Shown here piece by piece: positions 43,336 to 52,308 of a DNA stretch of 64,000 nucleotides; positions within the stretch are counted from its first letter, which is position 1, and every line of letters begins with the position of its first letter. Source of the stretch: CAZAQV01 sp964487255 (GTDB lineage Bacteria > Myxococcota_A > Polyangia > Polyangiales > CAZAQV01); assembly GCA_964487255.1 (NCBI GenBank), contig CAZAQV010000018.1:60454-124453 (forward strand), given 5' to 3'. Under the pieces are notes generated by a model, which was not told the DNA's origin, ran no database searches, and saw only the letters and a list, made by a program, of their open reading frames with translations. Made by a program: the position numbers and the translations under genes.

Positions 43336-45648
43336 ATGAATGCACATGCTCAGAACAGTGTTTCAAAGAAGCGTGATGTCAAATCGCAGCGATTGGAAGT
43401 TGTTTCTATCGCGCAACTCAGGAAGAGCGACGTCTTGCTTGTCGGAGGGAAGGGCGCCAATCTCGGTGAGCTTGTGGCGGCGGGATTTCGCGTTCCCGGT
43501 GGGTTCGTCGTTACGGCGAGTGCGTATCTCGATGCCATGCAAGAGGCAGGAGTACGCGAAGAACTGACGGCGCTGGTCCGTGGCGTCGATTCCAGCGACA
43601 CAGAGGGGCTGGGACGCGCGGCGGCTGAGCTTCAGCAGCTTGTGGAGCGAGTGGGACTTCCCGACAGGCTCAAAGAGACGATTGCCGAAGCGTACGGACA
43701 ACTAGGCGATGAGCGGAGGGTGGCGGTTCGCTCGTCGGCCACGGCCGAAGACACCGAAGCGGCGTCTTTTGCGGGAATGAACGAGACCTTCACCAATGTC
43801 CGGGGCTTGGCGGACCTTTTTGAACGCATCCTCGCGTGCTGGAAGTCGCTTTGGGGAGCACGGGTCGTATCGTATCGAGCAAGTCGTGGTCTGTTCGACG
43901 AACCCGCGATCGCAGTCGTCGTGCAAGAGATGGTAGATTCGGAGCGCGCTGGGGTGATGTTTACTGCCGATCCCGCCTCCGGGGACCGAGACCGACTGAT
44001 CGTCGAGGGGGCGTTCGGTCTTGGTGAAAGTGTGGTGAGCGGTCAGGTCGAGCCCGATACCTACGTCGTCGCCAAGGGTGATAGACAAGAGCCAACGCTG
44101 TTGGAAGTTCGTGTGGGCGAAAAGCACCAGAAGATCGTCCGACAAAGTGACGGCTCGGAGGCCAAGGTGGAGCTCTCTCTCAAGGAAAGTCGCGGCCGGG
44201 TGTTGAGCGACGACGAGGTGCTGAACCTCGCGAAACTCGGTCGTGAGATCGAAGAGCACTACGGAGCGCCGCAGGATGTCGAGTGGGCGATTGCCGAAGG
44301 TCAGTTCTGGATTCTGCAGTCGCGACCGATCACGACCCTTTCGCCTCAAGAGAAAGTTCAAAAGCTGCTTCTGTCAGGCCTCGGGGCATCGCCTGGAATC
44401 GCCAGTGGTCCGGTGCGGCTGCTTGCGTCGCCAGAGGAATCGGCGTCATTCAAGGATGGCGAAGTTCTCGTTGCAGCCATGACCACACCCGATTGGGTTC
44501 CCGTCATGCGAAAAGCGGCTGCCCTCGTGACCGACGGAGGCGGGATGACATGTCACGCCGCGATTGTTAGCCGCGAGCTTCGCATCCCTTGCGTCGTAGG
44601 AACCCGGCAGGCGACCAAGTTGCTGCGCAACGGTGAAATCGTGGCTGTCGATGGCGAACGTGGTGAAGTTCACGCAGGTGCGCAGGTGCCGCGAGAATCG
44701 AAGATCGAGCTTCGTGAGCCGGCGCCTATGACTCAACCTGTGTTCGAGCCACTTGGCACGCGCCTCTATGTGAACCTCGCGATTGCCGACCGAGCAGAAG
44801 AGGTCGCGGCCATGCCCGTCGATGGTGTGGGGCTTTTGAGGGCGGAGTTTATGATCACCGAGGCGCTGGGTGGCGAACATCCGAAGAAACTCCTCGCCGA
44901 AGGAAGGCGGGGTGAGTTCGTGGACCGCATGACGGCTTCGGTGGGCCGCATCGCAGGCGCCTTTGCTCCCAGGCCGGTCGTCTACCGAAGCTACGACTTT
45001 CGAACCAATGAGTTTCGAAAACTTCGCGGGGGCGAGGCGTTCGAGCCGCACGAGGAGAACCCGATGATCGGCTATCGGGGCGCCTATCGCTATATCCGCG
45101 ACCCAGAGCTGTTCGCGCTCGACCTTGACGTGCTCGAACGCGTCCGAGAGCAGTTCCCGAACCTTCATCTGATGATTCCCTTCGTCCGAACGTCGTGGGA
45201 GCTTGAGGCTTGCCTCGAGGCGGTCGCGCATCACGGACTCGGAAAGCAGCGTGGACTGCTCAAGTGGGTCATGGCTGAAGTTCCGTCCGTCGTCTATCGC
45301 ATTCCGGACTATGCAAGACTCGGTATCGATGGCGTTTCAATTGGTAGCAACGATCTGACGCAGCTCATGCTGGGTGTGGACCGCGACTCAGAGATCTGCG
45401 CGGAACTCTTTGATGAGGGCGACGACGCTGTGCTGTGGGCCATCCGCGAGATCATTGTCGCCGCACGGAAGCACGGTCTGACCTCCTCGCTTTGTGGTCA
45501 GGCGCCATCCAATCGCCCCGAGTTCGCCGAAAGACTCGTCGAGTACGGTATCACCTCTGTTTCCGTAAACGCCGATGCGGTGGTCGCAGCGCGACAAACG
45601 ATCGCCTCCGCTGAAAGACGCGTCATTCTTGCATCCGCGCGCGCTTGA
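43336..45648 (+). CDS. ppsA: Phosphoenolpyruvate synthase
   Basis: A roughly 770-residue enzyme converting pyruvate, ATP and water to PEP, AMP and phosphate. N-terminal ATP-grasp part (VGGKGANLGEL, RSSATAEDTEAASFAGMNET), swivelling His domain with TCHAAIVSRELRIP carrying the phosphohistidine, and the C-terminal PEP-binding barrel with GSNDLTQLMLGVDRD and a terminal CGQAPS. The start is ATG 43336 by family alignment (an ATG at 43318 is possible); the longer open frame reaches into the ftsH gene. Divergent from ftsH. Gluconeogenic role is likely; presence among stress genes is noteworthy. Confidence 0.92.
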   Translation: MNAHAQNSVSKKRDVKSQRLEVVSIAQLRKSDVLLVGGKGANLGELVAAGFRVPGGFVVTASAYLDAMQEAGVREELTALVRGVDSSDTEGLGRAAAELQQLVERVGLPDRLKETIAEAYGQLGDERRVAVRSSATAEDTEAASFAGMNETFTNVRGLADLFERILACWKSLWGARVVSYRASRGLFDEPAIAVVVQEMVDSERAGVMFTADPASGDRDRLIVEGAFGLGESVVSGQVEPDTYVVAKGDRQEPTLLEVRVGEKHQKIVRQSDGSEAKVELSLKESRGRVLSDDEVLNLAKLGREIEEHYGAPQDVEWAIAEGQFWILQSRPITTLSPQEKVQKLLLSGLGASPGIASGPVRLLASPEESASFKDGEVLVAAMTTPDWVPVMRKAAALVTDGGGMTCHAAIVSRELRIPCVVGTRQATKLLRNGEIVAVDGERGEVHAGAQVPRESKIELREPAPMTQPVFEPLGTRLYVNLAIADRAEEVAAMPVDGVGLLRAEFMITEALGGEHPKKLLAEGRRGEFVDRMTASVGRIAGAFAPRPVVYRSYDFRTNEFRKLRGGEAFEPHEENPMIGYRGAYRYIRDPELFALDLDVLERVREQFPNLHLMIPFVRTSWELEACLEAVAHHGLGKQRGLLKWVMAEVPSVVYRIPDYARLGIDGVSIGSNDLTQLMLGVDRDSEICAELFDEGDDAVLWAIREIIVAARKHGLTSSLCGQAPSNRPEFAERLVEYGITSVSVNADAVVAARQTIASAERRVILASARA

Positions 45649-45746
45649 GCTTTCAAGTTTGAGATGTCGCCCGTGTGGATGCCTCCCGCTCCAGGCAGCC
45701 CCTGGATGAACCTGCGGCTACGGGAATTGCGACGAAACGGACGTTA

Positions 45747-45759
45747 CTACACTGTGTAG
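45747..45759. promoter_or_regulatory. Palindrome upstream of the hybrid kinase
   Basis: CTACACTGTGTAG is a perfect 13-bp dyad in the 245-bp gap between ppsA and the hybrid kinase gene. It is too short to be a convincing terminator. A dimeric operator or a two-component response site is possible. The rest of the gap holds no gene, and the ribosome site GGGGAGGGGGC is close to the kinase start. Confidence 0.35.
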
Positions 45760-45893
45760 CAGCTTCGTGCAGCAGGTTAGGTTTGAGAGTGGTCTTTGCT
45801 AGTGAAAGGCAACTGTGCTTTATAGGTTCAGCCGCTGTGTGAGAGATTGTTTGCGATCATCCGGGTTCCAGCCGGCGATGGGGAGGGGGCAAG

Positions 45894-47837
45894 ATGAATA
45901 GCTCGATCGACGATGAAGGAAGAGCCGGGAATGATGTTGCGTCGCGAGAGCTCCCCCGCAGCGTTCTGGATAACCTGATCGAGGGTTGCCAAGTGATTGG
46001 CCCGGACTACCGCTACCTGTACGTGAACGACGCCGTCGTGCGACAGGGAAAAGCCACGCGCGAGGCTCTGTTGGGCGGAACCATGATGGAGTGCTATCCG
46101 GGGATTGAGAACACAGACATGTTCGCCATGCTCCGCGAATGCATGGAGCAGCGTTCGCCGGCGACCATGGAAAACCGGTTCACGTTTCCTGACGGCTCAG
46201 AAGGGTGCTTCGAGCTTCGCTTTGAGCCCGTCCCCGAAGGTGTGGCGATACTATCCGTGGACGTTACTGAGCGCAAAAGGGATGAAGTTGCCCTTCGACG
46301 TGCGATACGTGCCTTGACCACCCTGAGTCGCTGCAAACAGTCTTTGGTGCACGCCACGGACGAGCAGCTTTTCTTGCAGGAAGTGTGTGCGCTTCTCGTT
46401 GAGTTGGGTGGGTATCGCGCGGCTCGGATCACACTTCGCGGTGTCGACGAGGAAGGTCAGGTTCGCCTGCTTGAACAAGCGAACGCTGGCGATTGCAGGC
46501 CGGAGCAAGAAGGGGCAGGTGACGCTTTCTCGCTTGAGATTCGAAGTCGCGAGTCCGTGCTCGGCACATTAGAGATACATGCCGATGAACCCGATTCGTT
46601 TGACGTCGATGAGCGTGCTTTGTTTGAGGAGATTGCAGTGGATCTCGGGTACGGCATCGAGACGCTGCGTGCTCGTGTTGCTCACGCACGCACCGAAGAG
46701 CAGCTTGTGGCTGCGCAGCGCCTTGAAGCTGTCGGTCGGCTTGCCGGAGGCGTGGCGCACGACTTCAACAACATGCTCTGTGTCATTCTTGCGTATGCAG
46801 AACTCGCGATGAAACAGCTCCATAAAGAGGACCCCGTCTATCACGATATCGAGCAGATGCGTGAAGCCGGCCAGCGTGCGGCGACACTCACCAGGCAACT
46901 GCTCGCGTTTAGTCGCAAGCAGATCCTGGAGCCGCGCGTCACCAATATCAATACGGTGATTGGCGGTATCGAAAAGATGCTTCGCCGACTTATCGGAGAG
47001 GATATCGATATTCAGGTACATCCAGAGCGCGACCTCGGAAACGTGATGGCGGACCCCGGGCAGCTTGAGCAGGTGATCATGAATCTTGCGATCAATGCGC
47101 GAGACGCCATGCCAGAAGGAGGCAAGCTCACGATCGAAACGAACAACGTCGAACTCGATGAGAATTACGCTACTGGACACCTCTCGGTCGAACCGGGTCA
47201 ATACATTCGGTTATCGGTCGCAGATACCGGCATGGGCATGAGCCCTGAGACTCGAAGTCACATCTTCGAACCTTTTTTCACAACCAAAGAGGTGGGCAAG
47301 GGGACCGGCCTCGGCCTGTCGATGGTCTATGGCATCGTCAAACAGAGCGGTGGCAACATTTGGGTCTACAGCGAGCCAGGCCAAGGCACCACATTTAAGA
47401 TCCACCTGCCTCGCGTCGACGCCGCGGTAGCGAGCCGCAAGCCTCTGCGGCCGACTTCGCCGGCGACAAAGAACGAGCTGATTCTGCTGGTAGAGGACGA
47501 AAGTTCGGTGCGAATGGCGGCCGAGCGGATCCTCCAGTCCGCTGGATACCGGGTCATCGTTGCCGGAAGTAGCCGCGAGGCGCTGCTTGAATGTCAGAGA
47601 CATGCGGGACAAATCGAGCTTTTGGTCACCGACGTGGTGATGCCCGAGCTGGGTGGGCGAGAGCTTGCCGAGCGACTGAGGCAGTCCAACCCAGAACTCA
47701 AGGTATTGTTCACCTCCGGGTACACAGACGCTGCGATTGTGCGGCACGGTGTCCTCGATGCCGGTACGCACTTCCTGGGCAAACCGTTTACGGTTGCAGA
47801 CCTGACGCGCAAGGTTCGCGAAGTGCTCGACAAATAG
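45894..47837 (+). CDS. Hybrid histidine kinase: PAS-GAF-HisKA-HATPase-receiver
   Basis: A 647-residue soluble sensor kinase. Residues about 20-135 are a PAS domain (LIEGCQVIGPDYRYLYVND), 150-270 a GAF-type domain, then HisKA with the phospho-acceptor in VAHDFNNML, N-box AINARDAMPEGG, G1/G2 boxes ADTGMGM and GTGLGLSMVYG, and a C-terminal receiver (about 525-645; LVEDESS, phospho-Asp in TDVVMPE, Lys in GKPF). No transmembrane helix, so it senses an internal signal such as a small ligand, redox or energy state. No response-regulator gene is adjacent, so its receiver may relay to a distant partner. Start ATG 45894 with a strong ribosome site. Confidence 0.92.
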   Translation: MNSSIDDEGRAGNDVASRELPRSVLDNLIEGCQVIGPDYRYLYVNDAVVRQGKATREALLGGTMMECYPGIENTDMFAMLRECMEQRSPATMENRFTFPDGSEGCFELRFEPVPEGVAILSVDVTERKRDEVALRRAIRALTTLSRCKQSLVHATDEQLFLQEVCALLVELGGYRAARITLRGVDEEGQVRLLEQANAGDCRPEQEGAGDAFSLEIRSRESVLGTLEIHADEPDSFDVDERALFEEIAVDLGYGIETLRARVAHARTEEQLVAAQRLEAVGRLAGGVAHDFNNMLCVILAYAELAMKQLHKEDPVYHDIEQMREAGQRAATLTRQLLAFSRKQILEPRVTNINTVIGGIEKMLRRLIGEDIDIQVHPERDLGNVMADPGQLEQVIMNLAINARDAMPEGGKLTIETNNVELDENYATGHLSVEPGQYIRLSVADTGMGMSPETRSHIFEPFFTTKEVGKGTGLGLSMVYGIVKQSGGNIWVYSEPGQGTTFKIHLPRVDAAVASRKPLRPTSPATKNELILLVEDESSVRMAAERILQSAGYRVIVAGSSREALLECQRHAGQIELLVTDVVMPELGGRELAERLRQSNPELKVLFTSGYTDAAIVRHGVLDAGTHFLGKPFTVADLTRKVREVLDK

Positions 47838-47853
47838 GCAGCAACTGGACCGA

Positions 47854-47871
47854 GGTCAGCTAAAACTGACC
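47854..47871 (+). terminator. Weak hairpin after the hybrid kinase gene
   Basis: GGTCAG and CTGACC flank a 6-base loop 14 bp beyond the kinase stop. The stem is short and no T-run follows, so it is at best a weak terminator or a processing point before the methyltransferase fusion gene. Confidence 0.25.
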
Positions 47872-47999
47872 GAGCCTGACCGCCCAGCGAAATCTCACAT
47901 CGATGCGCTTGGCGACCTTGTTGGAACGGTCGATGCGTCGCATACCAGAACGACGGCAATCGTTGTTTATTGGAAACGAGCCGCACGCCGGGAGAGAAC

Positions 48000-49955
48000 A
48001 TGAAGTTTTCAGCAGCACGCGAAAAGATGGTGGACCTTCAGCTTGCGCGCCGAGGAATTAAGGATGCAAGGGTGCTTGAGGCGTTTCGCACGGTACCTCG
48101 CGAAGCTTTCGTTCCCACTGACATTGCTGAGTTTGCCTACAAGGACGCTCCGCTACCGATCGGAAACGGTCAGACGATTTCGCAGCCCTATATCGTCGCG
48201 CTGACCGTCGAATCACTCTTGCTTCGCGAGGGAACGGAACGCGTGCTCGAGATCGGTACCGGTTCTGGCTATGCCGCGGCTATCTTGGCCCAGCTCGCAG
48301 AGCAGGTTTATACGGTGGAGCGAATTGAGTCGTTGGCCCGGGAAGCGGCTTCGCGTCTTGAGCGGCTCGGCTACCGCAACGTCCGTGTCGTTCACGGTGA
48401 TGGCACCCTCGGCTGGCCGGAGCATGCTCCATACGACGCCATCGCGGTCGCGGCCGGTGGCCCGAAAGTGCCGCAGAAGCTCGTCGAGCAACTCTCGTTG
48501 GGCGGCCGACTGGTCCTTCCCGTCGGGCCGGAGCAAATGCAAGTTCTTACGCGAGTCACGCGGGTCTCCGAGCAAGAGGCGCACGAAGAAGCGATCACCG
48601 ACGTGCGCTTTGTGCCGCTGATCGGCGAGCAGGGTTGGCCCGACCATGAACGCATACCCAAAGTGCCCGGCAAGACATCGGTTATCAGTTCGGCGTCCAC
48701 GCTCATCCGCGAACAACTCGAGCCGATTGACGATATCGACACAGCCGCGATCGGTTCGCTCATCGAACGCTTGAGCCAGTCTCGAATCGTGCTGCTCGGC
48801 GAATCGACACATGGAAGCCATGAATTCTACAGAATGCGCGCGCGCATCAGTCGTGAATTGATCGAGAAGCATAGCTTCGATTTTGTCGCCGTCGAGGCGG
48901 ATTGGCCGGATGCGGCACGAATCGACGACTACGTGACCGGACAGTCCAGAAAGCCCCGGGTTGCGTTCACACCTTTCGCGCGTTTTCCGACCTGGATGTG
49001 GCGCAACCAGGAGGTCCGCCACTTTGTGAAGTGGCTTCACGAGCACAACCGTCAGCGGGGCCAGGCGCGAGCACCGGCGGGCTTTCATGGTCTCGATCTT
49101 TACAGCATGTTCACGTCGATTGCGGCTGTGCTCGGGTATCTCGATGATGTCGATCCCCACGCCGCGCGCGTCGCTCGCGAGCGCTACGGTTTGCTCACGC
49201 CATGGCAGAAGAACCCGGCCGCCTATGGACGTGCAGTGCTCGCGGGACGCTACCAAAGTTCTGAGCAAGCTGTCGTCAGCATGCTGCGTGACATGTTGAG
49301 CAGACGCATCGAGTACTCGCAAGACGATGGTGAACGCTTTTTCGATGCGACGCGAAACGCTGCCTTGGTGGCCAATGCCGAGCGCTACTACCGCGCCATG
49401 TATTACGGTTCAGCCGTCTCGTGGAACCTTCGTGACACCCACATGTTTGAGACGCTTGAAGCCCTGCTCGAGTTCTACGGCCCTGGATCGCGAGGTATTG
49501 TTTGGGAACACAACTCGCACGTGGGCAACGCGCTTGCGACTGAGATGAGTGCCAGAGGGGAACTCAACGTGGGGCAACTGTGTCGCACCAAGTATCAAGA
49601 CGGCGTCGCTATCGTGGGGTTCGGCACCGACCACGGAACAGTGGCGGCAGCCTCGAACTGGGACGCTCCCATGCAAGTGATGCAGGTGCGGCCCGCACAC
49701 CCCGAGAGCTACGAGAGAATGTTTCACGACTCAGAAATTCCAGCGGGCATGCTTCACCTCCGGGTGCCACGGCGTTCCGCCGTTCGCGATGAACTTGGTT
49801 CGCCACGACTGGAGCGCGCCATCGGGGTCATCTACCGTCCAGAGACGGAGCTGCAGAGTCATTACTTTCAAGCCAACCTTCCGCGCCAGTTCGACGAGTA
49901 CATCTGGTTCGATGAAACAAAGGCGGTGTCTCCTTGTGAGTTGGACTTTCTCTAG
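48000..49955 (+). CDS. Fusion: protein-L-isoaspartate O-methyltransferase with erythromycin-esterase domain
   Basis: A 651-residue two-enzyme protein. Residues 1-213 are a complete isoaspartyl methyltransferase (VPREAFVP, QTISQPYIVA, SAM loop LEIGTGSGY at 83-91, PVGPEQ), which repairs aged Asp/Asn residues. Residues about 230-645 are an erythromycin-esterase family hydrolase-like domain with GESTHGSHEF at 267-276 and EHNSHVGN. Few of these domains act on macrolides; many have unknown substrates. The frame is continuous, so it is a true fusion. Start ATG 48000 with GGAGAG in front. It lies after the hybrid kinase on the same strand. Confidence 0.9.
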   Translation: MKFSAAREKMVDLQLARRGIKDARVLEAFRTVPREAFVPTDIAEFAYKDAPLPIGNGQTISQPYIVALTVESLLLREGTERVLEIGTGSGYAAAILAQLAEQVYTVERIESLAREAASRLERLGYRNVRVVHGDGTLGWPEHAPYDAIAVAAGGPKVPQKLVEQLSLGGRLVLPVGPEQMQVLTRVTRVSEQEAHEEAITDVRFVPLIGEQGWPDHERIPKVPGKTSVISSASTLIREQLEPIDDIDTAAIGSLIERLSQSRIVLLGESTHGSHEFYRMRARISRELIEKHSFDFVAVEADWPDAARIDDYVTGQSRKPRVAFTPFARFPTWMWRNQEVRHFVKWLHEHNRQRGQARAPAGFHGLDLYSMFTSIAAVLGYLDDVDPHAARVARERYGLLTPWQKNPAAYGRAVLAGRYQSSEQAVVSMLRDMLSRRIEYSQDDGERFFDATRNAALVANAERYYRAMYYGSAVSWNLRDTHMFETLEALLEFYGPGSRGIVWEHNSHVGNALATEMSARGELNVGQLCRTKYQDGVAIVGFGTDHGTVAAASNWDAPMQVMQVRPAHPESYERMFHDSEIPAGMLHLRVPRRSAVRDELGSPRLERAIGVIYRPETELQSHYFQANLPRQFDEYIWFDETKAVSPCELDFL

Positions 49956-50013
49956 TGCAAGTTCGACGTAGGTCGGAGTTCATTCGTTGTAGTTTTGGAT
50001 TCGCGTTTTTGCT

Positions 50014-51183
50014 GTGAAGCTCGACGAGCAAAGCCTGGTGGTCCTCGCGACGGTTCTGCTCATTGGGCTGCTCGTGCCGGCCGTGTTCGAGCGCTTTCGC
50101 GTCCCGTTTGTGAGCAGTCTGGTTTTGATTGGAGCCGTGCTTGGACCGCACGGCATGGACTGGGTTCGGGCGGACGATACACTCACCCTCTTTGGGTTCC
50201 TTGGAGCGGCTTTTCACATGCTGCTCTCGGGTTTTGAAGCCCATGAACTGGAGCTACGACTCGACCGCGAGAACCTCCTCGTGTTCTTGCTCAATGGTGC
50301 TTTGCCGGCAGTGGTCGGTGCGACGCTTGGATTCTATTTCGGATATTCTTGGCGCGGGGCACTCCTGACCGCTGCCGTGTTCCTCTCGTCCTCGATCCTT
50401 CTGGTGTTCTCGTTTGCTAGGCATTTTGATCTGGATCAGGGGTCCCTTGGTCAACGGCTTCGCAGTGCGGCGGTCCTTCAGGATCTCGCGAGTACGCTCC
50501 TTGCGTTCATAATTCTAAAGAGTGTTTCACCTCATTCGCGATTTTCGTTGCCGATCTTAGTGGGACTCGTCTTCTCTGCGGTGGTGGCACTACGCATGTT
50601 CCTACCTGAGGTCGTGGAGTTTGCGTTTGCGCGTTTTCGCAAGGAGGGTGCTGCTGGGATTGAGCAACGGTTGCGCTTCGTGTTGGCATCGATGCTCGCC
50701 GTCTTGGTGCTTTTCTCCCTGCTCGACGTTCCGGCCGTGGTCGCGGCGTTCTTGGTGGGGTTTTCACTCGCGTCGGTAGAGCGCGCTGACGCGCTTCGAG
50801 AGCGGCTCCACCTCATCGGTTACACGCTCTTCATTCCAGTCTTCTTGTTTGCAGTGGGACTCGAAACCGACTTTGTGGCACTGCTCGAGTTTCCTCGACG
50901 GAACTGGATTGTTGCCGCGATTGTGATCGCAGCAATACTCACGAAAGTAGCCGGTGGCTACTGGGGTGGGCGTGTGATTGGGTTTGACCACCGAAGTGCG
51001 ACGACGCTGGGGCTTGCTTCATCCGTGAAGCTGGCGGTCCCGATCACCGCCACCTATGCCGCGCTCCAGGAAGGTGTCATCGGTCCAGACCTCTTTACTG
51101 CGGTCGTGATCATTTCCCTGCTGACGACACTCGTGATCCCAATTTTTCTAGAAGTTCTTCTTCGAAAGAAAGCACAAGCGTGA
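50014..51183 (+). CDS. Cation:proton antiporter (CPA2-like)
   Basis: A 389-residue membrane protein with about 11-12 helices, related to Kef/NapA exchangers (VPAVFERFRVPFVSSLVLIGA, GFLGAAFHMLLSGFEAH). No C-terminal KTN/TrkA-N nucleotide domain follows, so it is the exchanger unit only. It moves Na+ or K+ against H+ across the inner membrane; the ion is unknown. The start is GTG 50014 by position of the first helix. Its stop overlaps the start of the next antiporter as GTGA. The two antiporters therefore form one coupled operon. Confidence 0.88.
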   Translation: MKLDEQSLVVLATVLLIGLLVPAVFERFRVPFVSSLVLIGAVLGPHGMDWVRADDTLTLFGFLGAAFHMLLSGFEAHELELRLDRENLLVFLLNGALPAVVGATLGFYFGYSWRGALLTAAVFLSSSILLVFSFARHFDLDQGSLGQRLRSAAVLQDLASTLLAFIILKSVSPHSRFSLPILVGLVFSAVVALRMFLPEVVEFAFARFRKEGAAGIEQRLRFVLASMLAVLVLFSLLDVPAVVAAFLVGFSLASVERADALRERLHLIGYTLFIPVFLFAVGLETDFVALLEFPRRNWIVAAIVIAAILTKVAGGYWGGRVIGFDHRSATTLGLASSVKLAVPITATYAALQEGVIGPDLFTAVVIISLLTTLVIPIFLEVLLRKKAQA

Positions 51184-52250
51184 GCTGGGTGCTCCATACC
51201 GTGATCTTCACGCTCGCGTTGGCCGTGCTCATCAAGAGTGCCGACTGGCTCGTGGAATACGGGGCGCGCGTAGCACGGCGACTTGGTGTTTCCGATCTCG
51301 TGATCGGCCTTACACTCACTTCCGTGGGCACGTCTGTGCCGGAGCTGGCATCATCGATCTCCGCTGCAACGCAGCAGAACCCGGGGCTCGTGCTCGGGAA
51401 TATTTGTGGCAGCAATATTGCCAACATTGGCTTGATCACGGGCGTTGCGGCAGCGATTAACCCATTCTCGACCGACATCAAGATGCATGAACGTGACGGC
51501 TACGTGGTCCTCGCCAGTGCGCTGCTATTCTTTATTTTTGCGCTCGATAACGTGATCGGACGCGTGGAGGCTGTGGTTTTCTTGGTGATCTACGCGGCCT
51601 ACGTCGGGTTTGTGGCGAGTTCCGATCGGGACAAGGTATCTCACCAGTTCCGCTATTTTCTGAACTATGTGTTCCGGCTTGACATGGTGCGTCCGCTCGC
51701 AGGTGCGCTACGTGAGCGTACGCGACGACGGTCCGAGCTTCGCCCCCAGCCAGTCGAGGGCAAGAGCGAACGATCGTCGGTCGACGGGGGCTCGCGAAAA
51801 ACGCTGGCACTCGAGCTGCTTGCCATCGCAGCATCGTGCGTCGGCGTTGTGGCGGGCGCACACTATCTGGTCCAAGAAGCGACCTGGGGTGCACTTCAGC
51901 TTGGGGTACCCGACAGCGTTGTCGGGCTAAGCGTTGTCGCGGTCGGGACCTCCCTTCCAGAGTTGATCGTGGCGATTGCGGCCGTGAGAAAAGGCAATGC
52001 GGGCATGGTGATCGGCAACGTCATGGGGAGCAACCTCGCCAACACATTTTTGATTGCTGGCGTGGCAGCACTGATCCACCCACTCGAGGTAGCCGAGATC
52101 ACAGTGAGCTATACCATCCCAGTGATGCTCTTTTTTACCGTCGCGCTTCTGCACTTCGTCAAGAGCGGATGGCGTGTCTCCAGGACCCAAGGTGTCGTTG
52201 GCTTTTTGGCATACGTTGCGTTCATGACAGCCGCATTCTTCCAAAGCTGA
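51180..52250 (+). CDS. Calcium/sodium antiporter (CaCA family, YrbG-like)
   Basis: A 356-residue protein with two homologous halves of five helices. The alpha-repeat signatures GTSVPELASSISA and GTSLPELIVAIAA, each followed by GNICGSNIANI or GNVMGSNLANT, are diagnostic of the cation/Ca2+ exchanger superfamily. A cytoplasmic loop of about 40 charged residues separates the halves. It exports Ca2+ in exchange for Na+ or H+, but the ion was not tested. GTG 51180 overlaps the previous stop, so it is coupled to the CPA antiporter. Confidence 0.92.
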   Translation: MSWVLHTVIFTLALAVLIKSADWLVEYGARVARRLGVSDLVIGLTLTSVGTSVPELASSISAATQQNPGLVLGNICGSNIANIGLITGVAAAINPFSTDIKMHERDGYVVLASALLFFIFALDNVIGRVEAVVFLVIYAAYVGFVASSDRDKVSHQFRYFLNYVFRLDMVRPLAGALRERTRRRSELRPQPVEGKSERSSVDGGSRKTLALELLAIAASCVGVVAGAHYLVQEATWGALQLGVPDSVVGLSVVAVGTSLPELIVAIAAVRKGNAGMVIGNVMGSNLANTFLIAGVAALIHPLEVAEITVSYTIPVMLFFTVALLHFVKSGWRVSRTQGVVGFLAYVAFMTAAFFQS

Positions 52251-52308
52251 GCGCGAAAGCCTCGGACACTTGCGAGAGAAACGGGTGCTCGTGCCGCCGC
52301 TGGAGGCG

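Noticed and set aside
47922..47937. Sigma-54 element TGGAACGGTCGATGCG before the methyltransferase fusion
   Set aside because: The spacing is right, but two key bases differ and such weak matches are frequent in GC-rich DNA; not strong enough to list.
48213..49322. A 369-codon frame antisense to the methyltransferase/esterase fusion
   Set aside because: Shadow of a gene with strong motifs on the plus strand.
48690..49955. Erythromycin-esterase domain as a macrolide resistance gene
   Set aside because: It is fused to a protein-repair enzyme inside a stress block, with no resistance or mobility genes; the family name does not prove the substrate.
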